From contig NZ_JACXAC010000005.1 in assembly GCF_014699055.1 (NCBI RefSeq), positions 186,001 through 250,000 on the forward strand: DNA of 64,000 nt, written 5' to 3'. The translations under genes and the position numbers were made by a program. This document shows, in pieces, positions 34,007-42,706 of this stretch (positions within the stretch are counted from its first letter, which is position 1; each line of letters opens with the position of its first letter). The notes under the pieces were generated by a model, which worked only from the letters and a program-made list of their open reading frames with translations, was not told where the DNA came from and did not search any database. This stretch comes from Hymenobacter armeniacus. Lineage in GTDB: Bacteria > Bacteroidota > Bacteroidia > Cytophagales > Hymenobacteraceae.

Positions 34007-35584
34007 ATGAAGCGTCGCGACTTTTTACAGACCACGGCCGCTGCTGCGGCCGGCACCGCCCTGCTGAGCGGCATGCCCATTGGCGCCTACGGGTATTCGC
34101 CGCAGCTGGCGGCCCTCACCAACGCCACCACGCAGTCGGACAAGGTATTGGTTATCATCCAGCTGCAGGGCGGCAATGATGGCCTGAACATGATAATTCC
34201 GCTGGACCAGTACCCGGCCCTGATGGCGGCGCGCGGCAACATTGCCCTGCCCCAGACGTCGGTGCTGCCGCTCACCACGGCCACGGGCATTCACCCAGCC
34301 ATGGCGGCGCTGCACAACCTCTACCAGAACGGGCAGGTGGGCGTGGTGCAAAGCGTGGGCTACCCCAACCCCAACTTCTCGCACTTCCGGGCCACCGACA
34401 TCTGGACGTCGGGCTCCGACTCGAACGTGACGCTGACCACGGGCTGGGCCGGCCGCTACCTCGACGGCGAATACCCCGGCTTCCCCACGGGTTTCCCCAA
34501 CGCGCAGAACCCCGACCCGCTGGCCATCAGCATCGGCTCGGTGGTGAGCAACTGCGTGCAGGGCCCGAGCGTGAACATGGGCATGGCCATTGCCAGCACC
34601 ACGTCGTTTCTGCAGCTGCTGAGCGGTGGCGTCGACGCCGCCCCCAACACGCCGGCCGGGCACGAGCTCATGTTCATCCGGCAGGTGGTGAGCCAGACGC
34701 AGGTGTATACCTCGGCCATTCAGGCGGCGGCGGCGCGTGCGCAGACGCTCTCGCCCTTGTACCCCGCCGCTGGCCAGAACTCCTTGGCCGACCAGCTCAA
34801 AATTGTGGCCCAGCTCGTATCGGGCGGGCTGCAAACGCGCATTTACGTGTGCACCCTGGGCGGCTTCGATACCCACACCCTGCAGGTGCCCGCCACGGGC
34901 AGCACCACCACCGGCACCCACGCCACGCTGCTGGGCAAGATTGCCGAGGCCGTGAACGCCTTTCAGGACGACCTGCGGCGGCACTCGGTGCAGGACCGGG
35001 TGGTGGGCCTCACGTTCTCGGAGTTCGGGCGGCGCATCAAGTCCAATTCCGGCAATGGCACCGACCACGGCTCGGCGGCCCCGCTGCTGGTGTTCGGCAC
35101 TAAGGTGAACCCCATGGTGCACGGCCCCAACCCCACGCTGCCGGCCAACGCCGGCGTGAACGACAACGTGGCCATGCAGTTCGACTTCCGCAGCATTTAC
35201 ACCAGCATCCTGCAAGACTGGTTCCAGGTGACGCCGGCCACGCTCACGCAGCTGTTTGGGCGCAGCTTTCCCTACGTGCCGGTGCTGCGGCCCGGTGCCC
35301 TGCTGGCCACCGCCGGCCCGGCCGAAGTGGCCGACTTTACGGTGTATCCAAACCCGGCCCCGCGCGACGGCCGCACGACCGTGGCCTACGACAGCGCCGG
35401 CGGCCACGTGCAGGTGGTGCTGCTCGACACGCTGGGCCGCGAGGTGCGCCGCGCCGTGGACCGCGAACTGCCCCGCGGCGCCCAGCAACTTCCCCTCGAC
35501 CTGAGCGGGCTGGCCGCTGGCGCCTACTACTGCCAGGTGCGCGAAGCCCGTCGCACCGGCTCGCGCATCGTGGTGGTGGAGTAA
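34007..35584 (+). CDS. DUF1501 family protein with Tat-like signal and T9SS sorting domain
   Basis: DUF1501 proteins are related to the alkaline phosphatase/sulfatase fold. This 525-residue member begins MKRRDFLQTTAAAAAGTALL, a twin-arginine-type signal, then IIQLQGGNDGLNMIIPL and VVGLTFSEFGRRIKSN motifs of the family. From about residue 440 a separate C-terminal domain (DFTVYPNPAPRDGRTTV, ending GSRIVVVE) matches type A T9SS sorting signals, so the protein is likely exported through the outer membrane. It forms an operon with the DUF1800 gene. Confidence 0.9.
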   Translation: MKRRDFLQTTAAAAAGTALLSGMPIGAYGYSPQLAALTNATTQSDKVLVIIQLQGGNDGLNMIIPLDQYPALMAARGNIALPQTSVLPLTTATGIHPAMAALHNLYQNGQVGVVQSVGYPNPNFSHFRATDIWTSGSDSNVTLTTGWAGRYLDGEYPGFPTGFPNAQNPDPLAISIGSVVSNCVQGPSVNMGMAIASTTSFLQLLSGGVDAAPNTPAGHELMFIRQVVSQTQVYTSAIQAAAARAQTLSPLYPAAGQNSLADQLKIVAQLVSGGLQTRIYVCTLGGFDTHTLQVPATGSTTTGTHATLLGKIAEAVNAFQDDLRRHSVQDRVVGLTFSEFGRRIKSNSGNGTDHGSAAPLLVFGTKVNPMVHGPNPTLPANAGVNDNVAMQFDFRSIYTSILQDWFQVTPATLTQLFGRSFPYVPVLRPGALLATAGPAEVADFTVYPNPAPRDGRTTVAYDSAGGHVQVVLLDTLGREVRRAVDRELPRGAQQLPLDLSGLAAGAYYCQVREARRTGSRIVVVE

Positions 35585-35606
35585 GCAGGCTAACCAGCAG
35601 AATATA

Positions 35607-35664
35607 ACCGACAATAGCGCCGGCCTTGCCTTCAGGAGGTGGCCGGCGCTATTGTCGGTTTTTT
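35607..35664 (+). terminator. Terminator after the DUF1800/DUF1501 operon
   Basis: Perfect 19-base arms (35607-35625 and 35641-35659) enclose a 15-base loop and run into a T-tract. The long perfect stem resembles the paired repeats elsewhere in the window. Confidence 0.92.
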
Positions 35665-35773
35665 GCGGGAAAGTGCAGGAAAAAGTAGCCCCGCCAAGCC
35701 CTTTTGCGTAGAGGATTTTTCGGGGCCTGCCTGGGCCCCGATTCCTTTCACCTCCTCCTTCATTCCCTTCTTT

Positions 35774-36094
35774 ATGGAAGCGCAAATCGAACAACAACTC
35801 GAAAAAATTCTGCCCGAAGACCTCGCCCGGACGTTTGAGAGTGCCTACCACGTGTTTCAGGGCAACCACGAGCACATGGACGACCTGCTGAAAAACGGCG
35901 GCGTGCTGCTGCGCAAAGCCGCGCAGCGCTTCACGCCCACCCAAATGGTGGTTGGCATTGCGGCGCTGGCCGCGGTGGCCGTGGTGCTCATCAACCGCGC
36001 CACCAGCGACGACGACCACGAAGGCGAAGCCCGCGACGTGAGCAACCGCGACAGCAAGCGTCAGCTGGGCGGCAAAGACCAAGACAAGAAATAG
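35774..36094 (+). CDS. Small helical membrane-associated protein
   Basis: This 106-residue protein has a helical N-terminal half (IEQQLEKILPEDLARTFES), a hydrophobic segment (MVVGIAALAAVAVVLI) and a charged Asp/Glu/Lys tail. Its overall plan is close to the gene at 29614-30471. The ATG at 35774 is chosen at the start of the helical part. I do not recognise a named family. Confidence 0.6.
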   Translation: MEAQIEQQLEKILPEDLARTFESAYHVFQGNHEHMDDLLKNGGVLLRKAAQRFTPTQMVVGIAALAAVAVVLINRATSDDDHEGEARDVSNRDSKRQLGGKDQDKK

Positions 36095-36114
36095 GTTCGG
36101 AAACGAACCCCGAA

Positions 36115-36145
36115 AAGCGGCGCCCGAGAAGGCGCCGCTTTTTTT
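36115..36145 (+). terminator. Terminator after the small helical gene
   Basis: AAGCGGCGCC and GGCGCCGCTT form a perfect ten-base stem with a six-base loop, followed by T residues. Confidence 0.9.
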
Positions 36146-36165
36146 GTGCCCGGAGGCTGGCCCGC

Positions 36166-37299
36166 TCAGCGAATGTCGACCACCACGGGCACCACCAGCC
36201 GCACCGCCACGGCCTGCCCGCGGTGCCGGCCGGGGGTGAAGCGCGGCAGGCGCAGTGCGGCGGCCACCACGGCGTCGTCTACAGGGCCGGAGATGCTTTT
36301 GAGCATCACGGGCCGGGTCACGCGGCCGTCGGGCTCCACCACGAAGCTCACCTGGCCCTCGCCGCTGGCCGCCCGCTCCGGGTAGCGGATGAGCTCCTGC
36401 AAAGCCGATTGCAGGGCGCCGGGGCCGCTGTGCTCGGGCAGCTCCGGCATTTGCTCTACCTGGCTATACACCTGGCTTTCGGGCACGGGCGGCGCCACGC
36501 CCGCTGCCGGGGCCGGGGGCCGAAACCAGATGTTCAGCGTCTGGTACACGGCCACGGGCTGGTCGTCGTAGCCTAGGGCGGGCTGCCAGCGCGGCTGGCT
36601 GCGCACCAGGCGCAGCGCTTCTTCGTCACAGGTGGTGCAGAGCGGGCTCATCACTTCGGCAGCGCCCACGCGGCCATCGGCCTTCAGCACGAAGCGCACC
36701 GTGACGCGGCCCTGCAAGTCGCGCTGGCGCACTTCGTCGGGCGTGCTCAGGTTCTTTTGCACGTATTGCTCCAGCGCGGCCTCCCCGCCCGGAAAGCGGG
36801 CCGCCTGCGCCACTTCGTTGGCGGCGAATACGTGGCGCGGCGAGAGGAACATAACCGGCACGGTGAGCATCGTGGCCACGGGCTGGCCGATGTAGCGGCC
36901 GGGCAGCAAGCGCGGCATGCGCCGCACGGCCGCCAGCGCCGCAGCGTCGCAGGCAGGGCTCAGCGACTGCACCACGGCGGCTTGCCGGGCCACGCCGCTC
37001 ACCCCAATCACCACGCGCACAAACACGCGGCCCTCCACGCGGCCTTCGCGCACTTCGGCGGGCAGCTGCAGTTGTTTCTGCACGGCTTTTACCAAGGCTA
37101 GGTTGCCGCCGCCCGTGGGTAGGGACGGCATTTGTTCTACGTAGCTGAACACTTGGGCCGTATCGGGCTCATAGCGGCCGTAGTACTGCGCCGCCGCAGG
37201 GCGCGGGCGCCCGGTAAGCAGCAGGCAAAGCATCCCAGCCGCCCAGGAGATACGTCCGGAATGGAACCGAAATGGAAGCAAAACAGCGCGGTTATCCAT
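36166..37299 (-). CDS. Periplasmic protein with three tandem TonB C-terminal domains
   Basis: This 377-residue protein has a signal peptide (cleavage near AAAQ at residue 38) and then three TonB_C-like units at about residues 49-152, 165-260 and 277-377. Each starts with a VEQMPxLP- or ARFPGG-type motif and contains the G-x-V-x-V-x-F/V core, with a CD-x-x-AL pair in units 1 and 2. There is no transmembrane anchor or proline-rich span, so it cannot act as a classical TonB coupled to ExbBD. An exact -7 element lies four bases before the ATG. It may bind TonB boxes or peptidoglycan, by inference. Confidence 0.85.
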   Translation of the reverse strand: MDNRAVLLPFRFHSGRISWAAGMLCLLLTGRPRPAAAQYYGRYEPDTAQVFSYVEQMPSLPTGGGNLALVKAVQKQLQLPAEVREGRVEGRVFVRVVIGVSGVARQAAVVQSLSPACDAAALAAVRRMPRLLPGRYIGQPVATMLTVPVMFLSPRHVFAANEVAQAARFPGGEAALEQYVQKNLSTPDEVRQRDLQGRVTVRFVLKADGRVGAAEVMSPLCTTCDEEALRLVRSQPRWQPALGYDDQPVAVYQTLNIWFRPPAPAAGVAPPVPESQVYSQVEQMPELPEHSGPGALQSALQELIRYPERAASGEGQVSFVVEPDGRVTRPVMLKSISGPVDDAVVAAALRLPRFTPGRHRGQAVAVRLVVPVVVDIR

Positions 37300-37303
37300 G
37301 CCG

Positions 37304-37311
37304 CAAATGTA
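37304..37311 (-). promoter_or_regulatory. -7 element four bases before the triple-TonB_C start codon
   Basis: The minus strand reads TACATTTG then CGGC then ATG. With initiation about five bases past the element, the mRNA would begin at or next to the start codon. Confidence 0.6.
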
Positions 37312-37355
37312 TAACCAGGGCAAAACCCGTTCGAATGGTTTTGGCTCTGTACGTT

Positions 37356-37847
37356 CTACTTTCTGGCGGGGGGCGGCATGGTTATTTGAAAGGTGACGGG
37401 CACCGTGAAGCTTACCGACACGGGGCGGCCCTGTTGGGTGCCGGGCGTGAATTGAGGCAGCTGCTTCACCGCCTCCAGCACGGCTTCGTCGCAGCCCCAG
37501 CCGATGCCTTTCACAATTTTGCTGTCGCGCACCATGCCGTCTTCGCCTATTGTGAAAGACACGAACACGCGGCCTTGCGCCGCATGCTTCAGTGCCTCCG
37601 CGGGGTACTTTACGTTGGCTTGAATGGCGTTGACAATGGCCCGATTGCCGCCGCCGCCGGGCAGTTGGGGCATTTGCTCCACGTATGTATACACTTTGCC
37701 GTCAATAACGACTTCTTGGCCGTTGCCTGGTTTAGCCGGCTCGGGCACGGGCGCCGCCGTTTGGGCAGCGGCAAAGCCGATTCCAACAAAGAAAAAAGCC
37801 GTCGCGAGGCTGAGAATGCGGGGTAGAAACACGGGTGAGCAGGGCAT
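37356..37847 (-). CDS. Periplasmic protein with a single TonB C-terminal domain
   Basis: This 163-residue protein has a signal peptide ending near AAAQ, a short Pro/Glu-rich spacer and one TonB_C domain (YVEQMPQLPGGGGNRAIVNA to FTVPVTFQI). It is a clear paralogue of the neighbouring triple-domain protein and likewise lacks a membrane anchor for ExbBD coupling. The ATG at 37847 follows a TACCTTTG element by 26 bases. Confidence 0.85.
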   Translation of the reverse strand: MPCSPVFLPRILSLATAFFFVGIGFAAAQTAAPVPEPAKPGNGQEVVIDGKVYTYVEQMPQLPGGGGNRAIVNAIQANVKYPAEALKHAAQGRVFVSFTIGEDGMVRDSKIVKGIGWGCDEAVLEAVKQLPQFTPGTQQGRPVSVSFTVPVTFQITMPPPARK

Positions 37848-37873
37848 TATGAGACGAGGAAAGAGGGCGAATT

Positions 37874-37881
37874 CAAAGGTA
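37874..37881 (-). promoter_or_regulatory. -7 element for the single TonB_C gene
   Basis: The minus strand reads TACCTTTG, an exact TAnnTTTG, 26 bases before the ATG at 37847. Confidence 0.6.
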
Positions 37882-37896
37882 GCCACGGCCCCGCCG

Positions 37897-40362
37897 CTAC
37901 CGGGCGCTGGCGGAGCTGCTTAGGGTCCAGGCGGCTTTCACGCGGGGGTTGGTTTCCTGGGCCGAGCGCAGAAACACCAGCTCATCGAGTTGGCCCACGC
38001 GCCAGGTTTCCAGCATGCTATTGTAGTAGGGCGAGCCCGGGTTGCCGCTCTGGCCGCCGGGGTACACGCCGTAAGCTTTCACCTGCGGGCCCAGCGCCAC
38101 CACCATGCGCCAGGAGGGCCCGTTGCGCTCCGAGGTGGCGTTCACAATGCCCGCGCCGCCGCCGCAGTCCACGTCCATCTGCCCGAAGCCGGGGAGCTGG
38201 AGCAGGTGCAGGATGTCGGTACTTTTCTGGCTGGCCCAGCGCCATTTGGCCGACAGCGGCCCAAACTTGCGGGTGAGCGAGTCGGTGGCGAAGTGCAGGC
38301 TTTGCAGCGCCAGCTGCGGCAGCGTCTCTTTGGCCGCGGTGTTGCGGTTGTCTACCCAGGGCGAATTGAGCTCGCGCAGAATCAGGTTGTTGGTGCGGTC
38401 GCGGGCTGGGTAGCGGTAGGCCGGCCCGTTGGGCGTGGAAGGGAAGTCGTCTTCCCACAGCCGTTTCACCAGGTCGTTGTACCACAGGTTGAACACGCTG
38501 GGCCCGATGGCATCGGCGGCGAATTGGTAGCGCCAGCGGCGCATTTCGGCCAGCACCCGGCCTTCGGGCGAGTCGGCGGCGGGAGGCGTGGCGCCGCTAT
38601 TGTGCTCGCTCACCAAGGCCAGCAGGCGCGGCAGCATGAGTTGGGCGTTGAGGTCGAGGACGTCGTTTTGCAGCGCGCGCAGGCTGTCGGGCGTGATGCC
38701 GCTCATGGCCGCCAGGCGTTCGTTGATGCGGTGGCCGCGCTCGTAGCTGCCAAAGGTCCAGTTCAGGTAGTACGGGTAGTCGGGGCCGGCCGAAAACTGG
38801 TTGGCCGAGCTCACGAAGCCCCGCGCCGGGTTCTTCACGTGGGGATTCTGGGCCTGCGGAATCCAGCCCTGCCAGTCATTGGCCGGGTCGGTGCCGTCGA
38901 GGATGAACTTGCCCTGGTCGCGCCACTTCAGCGGAAAGCGCCCGTTGGGCCAGATGGCAATGTCTTTCTCGTTATCCGCAAAAATGAAGTTCTGGGCCGG
39001 CGAGCCCCACGAAGCCAGCGCGGCGGTGTAGTCGGCGTAGGAGCGGGCGCGGTTGAGCCGGTACAGGGTCAATATCTCGTCGGCTCCGTCGTGGGCGGTC
39101 CAGCGCATGGCGTGGGCAATGGGCGTCTGGTTCAGGAAGGGCTTTTCGGGCTTGTCGTACACCACCGGGCCGTGGTGGGTATACAGCACCGTGTCGAGCC
39201 GGTCGGGCTGCCCGCGCACCTTAATGTGTTCCACCACGCGGCGCACGGGCTTCCAGCGGCCGTCGTGCCAGTACTCGCGCATGGCTTTGTCTTTGAACTT
39301 CAGTTGGTAAAAGTCCAGCACGTCGGCCGCCACATTGGTCACGCCCCAGGCCGCCTGCTCGTTAAAGCCGATGATGACCGTGGGCGCCCCCGGAATGGTG
39401 ACGCCGTACACGTTCACGCCCGGCGCGCTCAGCTGCACCTGGTACCAGATGCTGGGCAGGTTGAGCTGCAGGTGGGGGTCGTTGGCCAGCAGCGGGTAGC
39501 CCGAGGCCGCCTTTTCGCCGCTCACCGCAAAGTTGTTGGAGCCCAGCTCCGGGTCGGGCTCGTCGCGCAGCTGGTGGGCCGCGTAAGCCGCCTCAAACGA
39601 CTGCGGCACCGGCGGCGCAGGCAGCGGCTTAAAATCCAGCGGCGTGCCCACCGGCACGATGGGGTCTTCGCGCGTGGGGTAGTCCGGAAACAGGTCCTTG
39701 GTCACGGCCGGGCCGTACTTGCGCAGGATGTTGCTCATGCGCAGGTCGTCGGTGCGGCCGCTCAGGTCCCAGGCCATGTACTTGAGCAGCAAGGCGCATT
39801 TCAGCGGCTCCCAGGGCTCGGGCTGGTAGTCCAGCAGCTTGTACTCAAAGGGCAGCGTGCTCGGCGTGAGCTGGCCGATGTAGGCGTTGACGCCCGCCGA
39901 ATAGGAGTCCAGCACCACCTTCGTCGTGGGGCTGGCCCGCATGGCCTTCAGCGAATTGGCCGCGCCGAAGGGCAGGCCCATGCGCCGGAAAAACCGGTCG
40001 GTTTCGAGCCGGGCCGGGCCCACGATTTCGGCCAGCCGGCCGGCGGCCACGTGCGTCACGAAATCCATCTGCCAGAGCCGGTCGCGGGCCGTGAGGTAGC
40101 CCTGGGCGAAGTAGAGGTCGTGGTCGTTTTGGGCAAAAATGTGCGGCACGCGGTGGTCGTCGTAGCGCACCGTCACGGGGGCCTGCAGGCCGGGTAGTGC
40201 CAGCGTTTGCTGCGCCGGAAAGTCGTCGGCGGCCTCGCCGTTTTGCCAGAAGCCGCGGTACGGGCTTAGCAGCTTGCCAAACGGCGGCAAATCGCCGTGC
40301 TTGGTGTTCAGCACCCACACCAGGGTCAGGCTGGCGGCCAGCGCCAACAGGGCTTTAATCAT
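37897..40362 (-). CDS. Penicillin acylase family (N-terminal nucleophile) hydrolase
   Basis: These enzymes hydrolyse amide bonds of acylated amines such as beta-lactams or acyl-homoserine lactones. The 821-residue precursor has an N-terminal hydrophobic signal/anchor, an alpha-chain region, and the autocatalytic cleavage site at Gly-Ser275 in ELGSNNFAVSG, where Ser275 becomes the nucleophile. The beta-chain follows with NDPHLQLNLPSIWYQV and GFNEQAAWGVTN. It acts in the periplasm. Whether the natural substrate is a quorum signal or an antibiotic cannot be told from sequence. Confidence 0.93.
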   Translation of the reverse strand: MIKALLALAASLTLVWVLNTKHGDLPPFGKLLSPYRGFWQNGEAADDFPAQQTLALPGLQAPVTVRYDDHRVPHIFAQNDHDLYFAQGYLTARDRLWQMDFVTHVAAGRLAEIVGPARLETDRFFRRMGLPFGAANSLKAMRASPTTKVVLDSYSAGVNAYIGQLTPSTLPFEYKLLDYQPEPWEPLKCALLLKYMAWDLSGRTDDLRMSNILRKYGPAVTKDLFPDYPTREDPIVPVGTPLDFKPLPAPPVPQSFEAAYAAHQLRDEPDPELGSNNFAVSGEKAASGYPLLANDPHLQLNLPSIWYQVQLSAPGVNVYGVTIPGAPTVIIGFNEQAAWGVTNVAADVLDFYQLKFKDKAMREYWHDGRWKPVRRVVEHIKVRGQPDRLDTVLYTHHGPVVYDKPEKPFLNQTPIAHAMRWTAHDGADEILTLYRLNRARSYADYTAALASWGSPAQNFIFADNEKDIAIWPNGRFPLKWRDQGKFILDGTDPANDWQGWIPQAQNPHVKNPARGFVSSANQFSAGPDYPYYLNWTFGSYERGHRINERLAAMSGITPDSLRALQNDVLDLNAQLMLPRLLALVSEHNSGATPPAADSPEGRVLAEMRRWRYQFAADAIGPSVFNLWYNDLVKRLWEDDFPSTPNGPAYRYPARDRTNNLILRELNSPWVDNRNTAAKETLPQLALQSLHFATDSLTRKFGPLSAKWRWASQKSTDILHLLQLPGFGQMDVDCGGGAGIVNATSERNGPSWRMVVALGPQVKAYGVYPGGQSGNPGSPYYNSMLETWRVGQLDELVFLRSAQETNPRVKAAWTLSSSASAR

Positions 40363-40364
40363 GT

Positions 40365-40528
40365 TAGTTGTCAGTTGCTTGTTGTCAGTTGTCCGGTCAT
40401 TGAGCAAAAGCAAAGGCCAATTAACGACAATGTCGCCAATTGGCCTTTACGAAAACTGTCGCCATCAACCGAACCCAGCTTCTCAAACAAGCAGGCCTAA
40501 CAACTGACAACTAAAAACCAGCAACTAA
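40365..40528. repeat. Inverted repeat family G, copy 1, with an inner hairpin
   Basis: AGTTGTCAGTTG words at 40365-40393 are answered by CAACTGACAACTA words at 40499-40528. Inside them 40412-40422 and 40438-40448 form a perfect 11-base hairpin (AAAGGCCAATT). The element separates the penicillin acylase from rlpA and is a diverged relative of the perfect copy at 43764-43854. Confidence 0.75.
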
Positions 40529-40530
40529 AA

Positions 40531-41412
40531 TCACCGCAGCGCCACCTCGCGCACCAGCCCGCCAATGCCCCACACCAGCAGTTGCTGGCGCACGGCTTCG
40601 GCCTCGGGCTTTTCGCCGAAGTTGCCCACCAGCACCCGGCTGCGCTGGCGGCCGTCGAGCAGCTCTTGCGAAATGCTCACGCTCACCTCGGGCAGCAGGG
40701 ATTTAATCTTGGCCTGCACCGCTTGGGCGTTGGCCGCGTCCACAAACGAGCCGGCCTGAATGAGGAAGCCCACCGGGCAATTCACGGCTTCGGTCGGAGT
40801 GGTGGCCTTGCCCTTGGGCGCTGCCGAAGCGGCCACCAGGGCCGGCTTCACGCTCGAAGCGGCCGAGTCGACTGCGGCGGGCACCAAGTAAGTGGTAAAG
40901 GCCGCGTCGGGGTTGGGGTCGGCGGCGTAGAGGGCGGCCAGGTTTTCGGGCGTGGTGGCAGGGCCCAGGGGGGTGGTTTCGGCCACTATTTCGGCCACCA
41001 CGGTGGCGGCGCCGCATTCGGTGATGCCCAGCGGGCGGGCGGCAATCTCGGAAAGGTCCAGAATGCGCTGGTGGCGGAAGGGGCCGCGGTCCGACACGCG
41101 CACCACCACCGACTTGCCGTTCTTCACGTTGGTCACCCGCAGGCGGGTGCCGAAGGGCAGCGTTTTGTGGGCGCAGGTGTATTTGAAGCGGTTATAACGC
41201 TCCCCGCTGGTGGTGCGTCGTCCCTGAAAGCTACTCGCGTACCAGGAGGCCCGGCCGCGCAATACCGTGGTGCCGGCGGCGCTGGGGGCAGAAAAAGCTG
41301 CTTTGTGGGTGCCACGGGCAGTGGTGGCGTGCGCCGGAGCGCCCAGGAAAGTCAGCAGAAAGAAGAAGCAACTGGAAAGGACGAGTACTACCGAGGGACG
41401 AAATAAAATCAT
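40531..41412 (-). CDS. RlpA-like septal ring lipoprotein/lytic transglycosylase with SPOR domain
   Basis: RlpA cleaves glycan strands that lack stem peptides at the division septum. This 293-residue protein has a signal segment, a double-psi beta-barrel (about 50-135: GRASWYASSFQGRRTTSGE, THE core VRVSDRGPF and RILDLSEIAARPLG), an Ala/Pro/Thr-rich linker and a C-terminal SPOR domain (IQAGSFVDAANAQAVQAKI) that binds denuded septal peptidoglycan. There is no canonical lipobox. The ATG at 41412 is preceded by TATGTTTG with a 24-base leader. Confidence 0.9.
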   Translation of the reverse strand: MILFRPSVVLVLSSCFFFLLTFLGAPAHATTARGTHKAAFSAPSAAGTTVLRGRASWYASSFQGRRTTSGERYNRFKYTCAHKTLPFGTRLRVTNVKNGKSVVVRVSDRGPFRHQRILDLSEIAARPLGITECGAATVVAEIVAETTPLGPATTPENLAALYAADPNPDAAFTTYLVPAAVDSAASSVKPALVAASAAPKGKATTPTEAVNCPVGFLIQAGSFVDAANAQAVQAKIKSLLPEVSVSISQELLDGRQRSRVLVGNFGEKPEAEAVRQQLLVWGIGGLVREVALR

Positions 41413-41436
41413 GCGTTTTGCAGATGGTGAGCAAAA

Positions 41437-41444
41437 CAAACATA
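41437..41444 (-). promoter_or_regulatory. -7 element for the rlpA-like gene
   Basis: The minus strand reads TATGTTTG, an exact TAnnTTTG, 24 bases before the ATG at 41412. Confidence 0.55.
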
Positions 41445-41747
41445 GGCCTACCCCGCCAAGTGAATGCTAAATTCCAAATCCGACTTCTAACCGCATTGGG
41501 ATAAAAATTGTCCTTTTGCTAGAAAACTTGCATTTAATTAATCTTCATGTTGGTAAGAAAAGTAGCCGTGAGGATGCCTCAAACTATATTTTGCCGAAAA
41601 CGGGCCAACCCATTGCGCAGGTGCAAAAATTAGATTATGCGGCGTGTATAAAATTCGGGCATCGGTGGGGTTGCCTTCTTCGAAACCCGGTTGCATAAGT
41701 CCAGCTTTTTTCGTAAGAGCAGTGCCCGCTCGCCGGCTCGCCAACCC

Positions 41748-41755
41748 TACCTTTG
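41748..41755 (+). promoter_or_regulatory. -7 element four bases before the DUF72 start codon
   Basis: TACCTTTG, then CCCC, then ATG at 41760. This is the same TAnnTTTG-N4-start layout as at 37304, 59204 and 63356. Confidence 0.6.
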
Positions 41756-41759
41756 CCCC

Positions 41760-42680
41760 ATGGATTTCGGCCGTTTGCCCGACTTACGCTACGTTGATTT
41801 TCGGCTGCCGCCCGACCACCCCGAAACCGCCCGCGTGCTGGCCCGGGCCCGTCCTGCGCAGCCCGCGCCCGCTCGTTTGCACGTGGGCTGCCCCATCTGG
41901 ACCAACAAGGAGTGGCTGGGCAGCTACTTTCCGGCCGGCATCAAGGAGCCCGATTACCTGCACTACTACGCCCAGCAGTTCAACAGCATCGAGCTGAATA
42001 CCACGCACTACCGCATTCCCGACGCCGGCACGGTGCGGCGCTGGCGCGAGGCCGTGGGCCCCGGTTTCAAGTTTTGCCCCAAGCTGCCGCGCAGCATCAG
42101 CCACGAGCGGGAACTGTTTCAGGCCGATGACTTGGTGGTGCCCATGGAGCGGGCGTTTGCGGCGCTGGAGGAGAACCTGGGCTGGGCGTTTCTGCAGCTG
42201 CCGCCGCACTTCGGCCCCGAGCACCTGCCGCGGCTGGAGCGGTTTCTGCTCGACTTTCCGGAGTCGGTGCCGCTGGCCGTGGAGCTGCGCCACCCGCGCT
42301 GGTACTCGGACCCCGTGCTGGCCGACGCGGTGTTTGCCACCTTCGAGGCCCTCAACAAAACGCTGGTGATAACCGACGTGGCCGGCCGGCGCGACGTGCT
42401 GCCCATGCGCCTCACCACGCCGGTGGCCTTCATCCGCTTCAACGGCCACGGCCTGCACAGCACCGACTACCAGCGCGCCGACGCCTGGGCCGAACGCCTG
42501 GCCGCCTGGGTGGCCCAGGGCGTGCACGACATCTACTTCTTCATTCACCAGAAAGACGTGCGCCACGCCCCGGTGTTTGCCCAGTATTTCCTGGAGAAAA
42601 TGCGCCTGCTCACGGGCATAGTGGTGCCGCCGCCGTTCATCATCCCGCAGCCAGTGCAGGGAAATCTGTTTGGGTTTTGA
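41760..42680 (+). CDS. DUF72 family protein (YecE-like)
   Basis: DUF72 proteins form TIM-barrel-like folds of unknown function. This 306-residue member shows the family motifs GCPIWTNKEWLGSYFP, NSIELNTTHYRIPD, KFCPKLPRSISHE and YFFIHQKDVRHAPVFAQYF. It is cytoplasmic. The start at 41760 sits four bases after a -7 element. It is convergent with the SGNH esterase, separated by a perfect family C repeat. Confidence 0.92.
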   Translation: MDFGRLPDLRYVDFRLPPDHPETARVLARARPAQPAPARLHVGCPIWTNKEWLGSYFPAGIKEPDYLHYYAQQFNSIELNTTHYRIPDAGTVRRWREAVGPGFKFCPKLPRSISHERELFQADDLVVPMERAFAALEENLGWAFLQLPPHFGPEHLPRLERFLLDFPESVPLAVELRHPRWYSDPVLADAVFATFEALNKTLVITDVAGRRDVLPMRLTTPVAFIRFNGHGLHSTDYQRADAWAERLAAWVAQGVHDIYFFIHQKDVRHAPVFAQYFLEKMRLLTGIVVPPPFIIPQPVQGNLFGF

Positions 42681-42706
42681 GGAACAGTAACATCCGTAAA
42701 TCACCT

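Larger units (their letters stand above)
41413..41759. other. Intergenic region between rlpA-like and DUF72 genes
   Basis: This 347-base gap between divergent genes holds the rlpA -7 element at 41437-41444 and the DUF72 element at 41748-41755. The middle is AT-richer than the surroundings. A 60-codon open frame near 41516 has no protein-like features. I see no repeat or RNA gene. Confidence 0.45.

Noticed and set aside
37990..40197. 735-codon plus-strand open frame opposite the penicillin acylase
   Set aside because: Shadow of third-position GC bias; the minus strand holds an intact Ntn-hydrolase with its catalytic site.
41516..41698. 60-codon plus-strand open frame in the rlpA-DUF72 gap
   Set aside because: No promoter element, no conserved-looking features, and it ends in the DUF72 promoter region.
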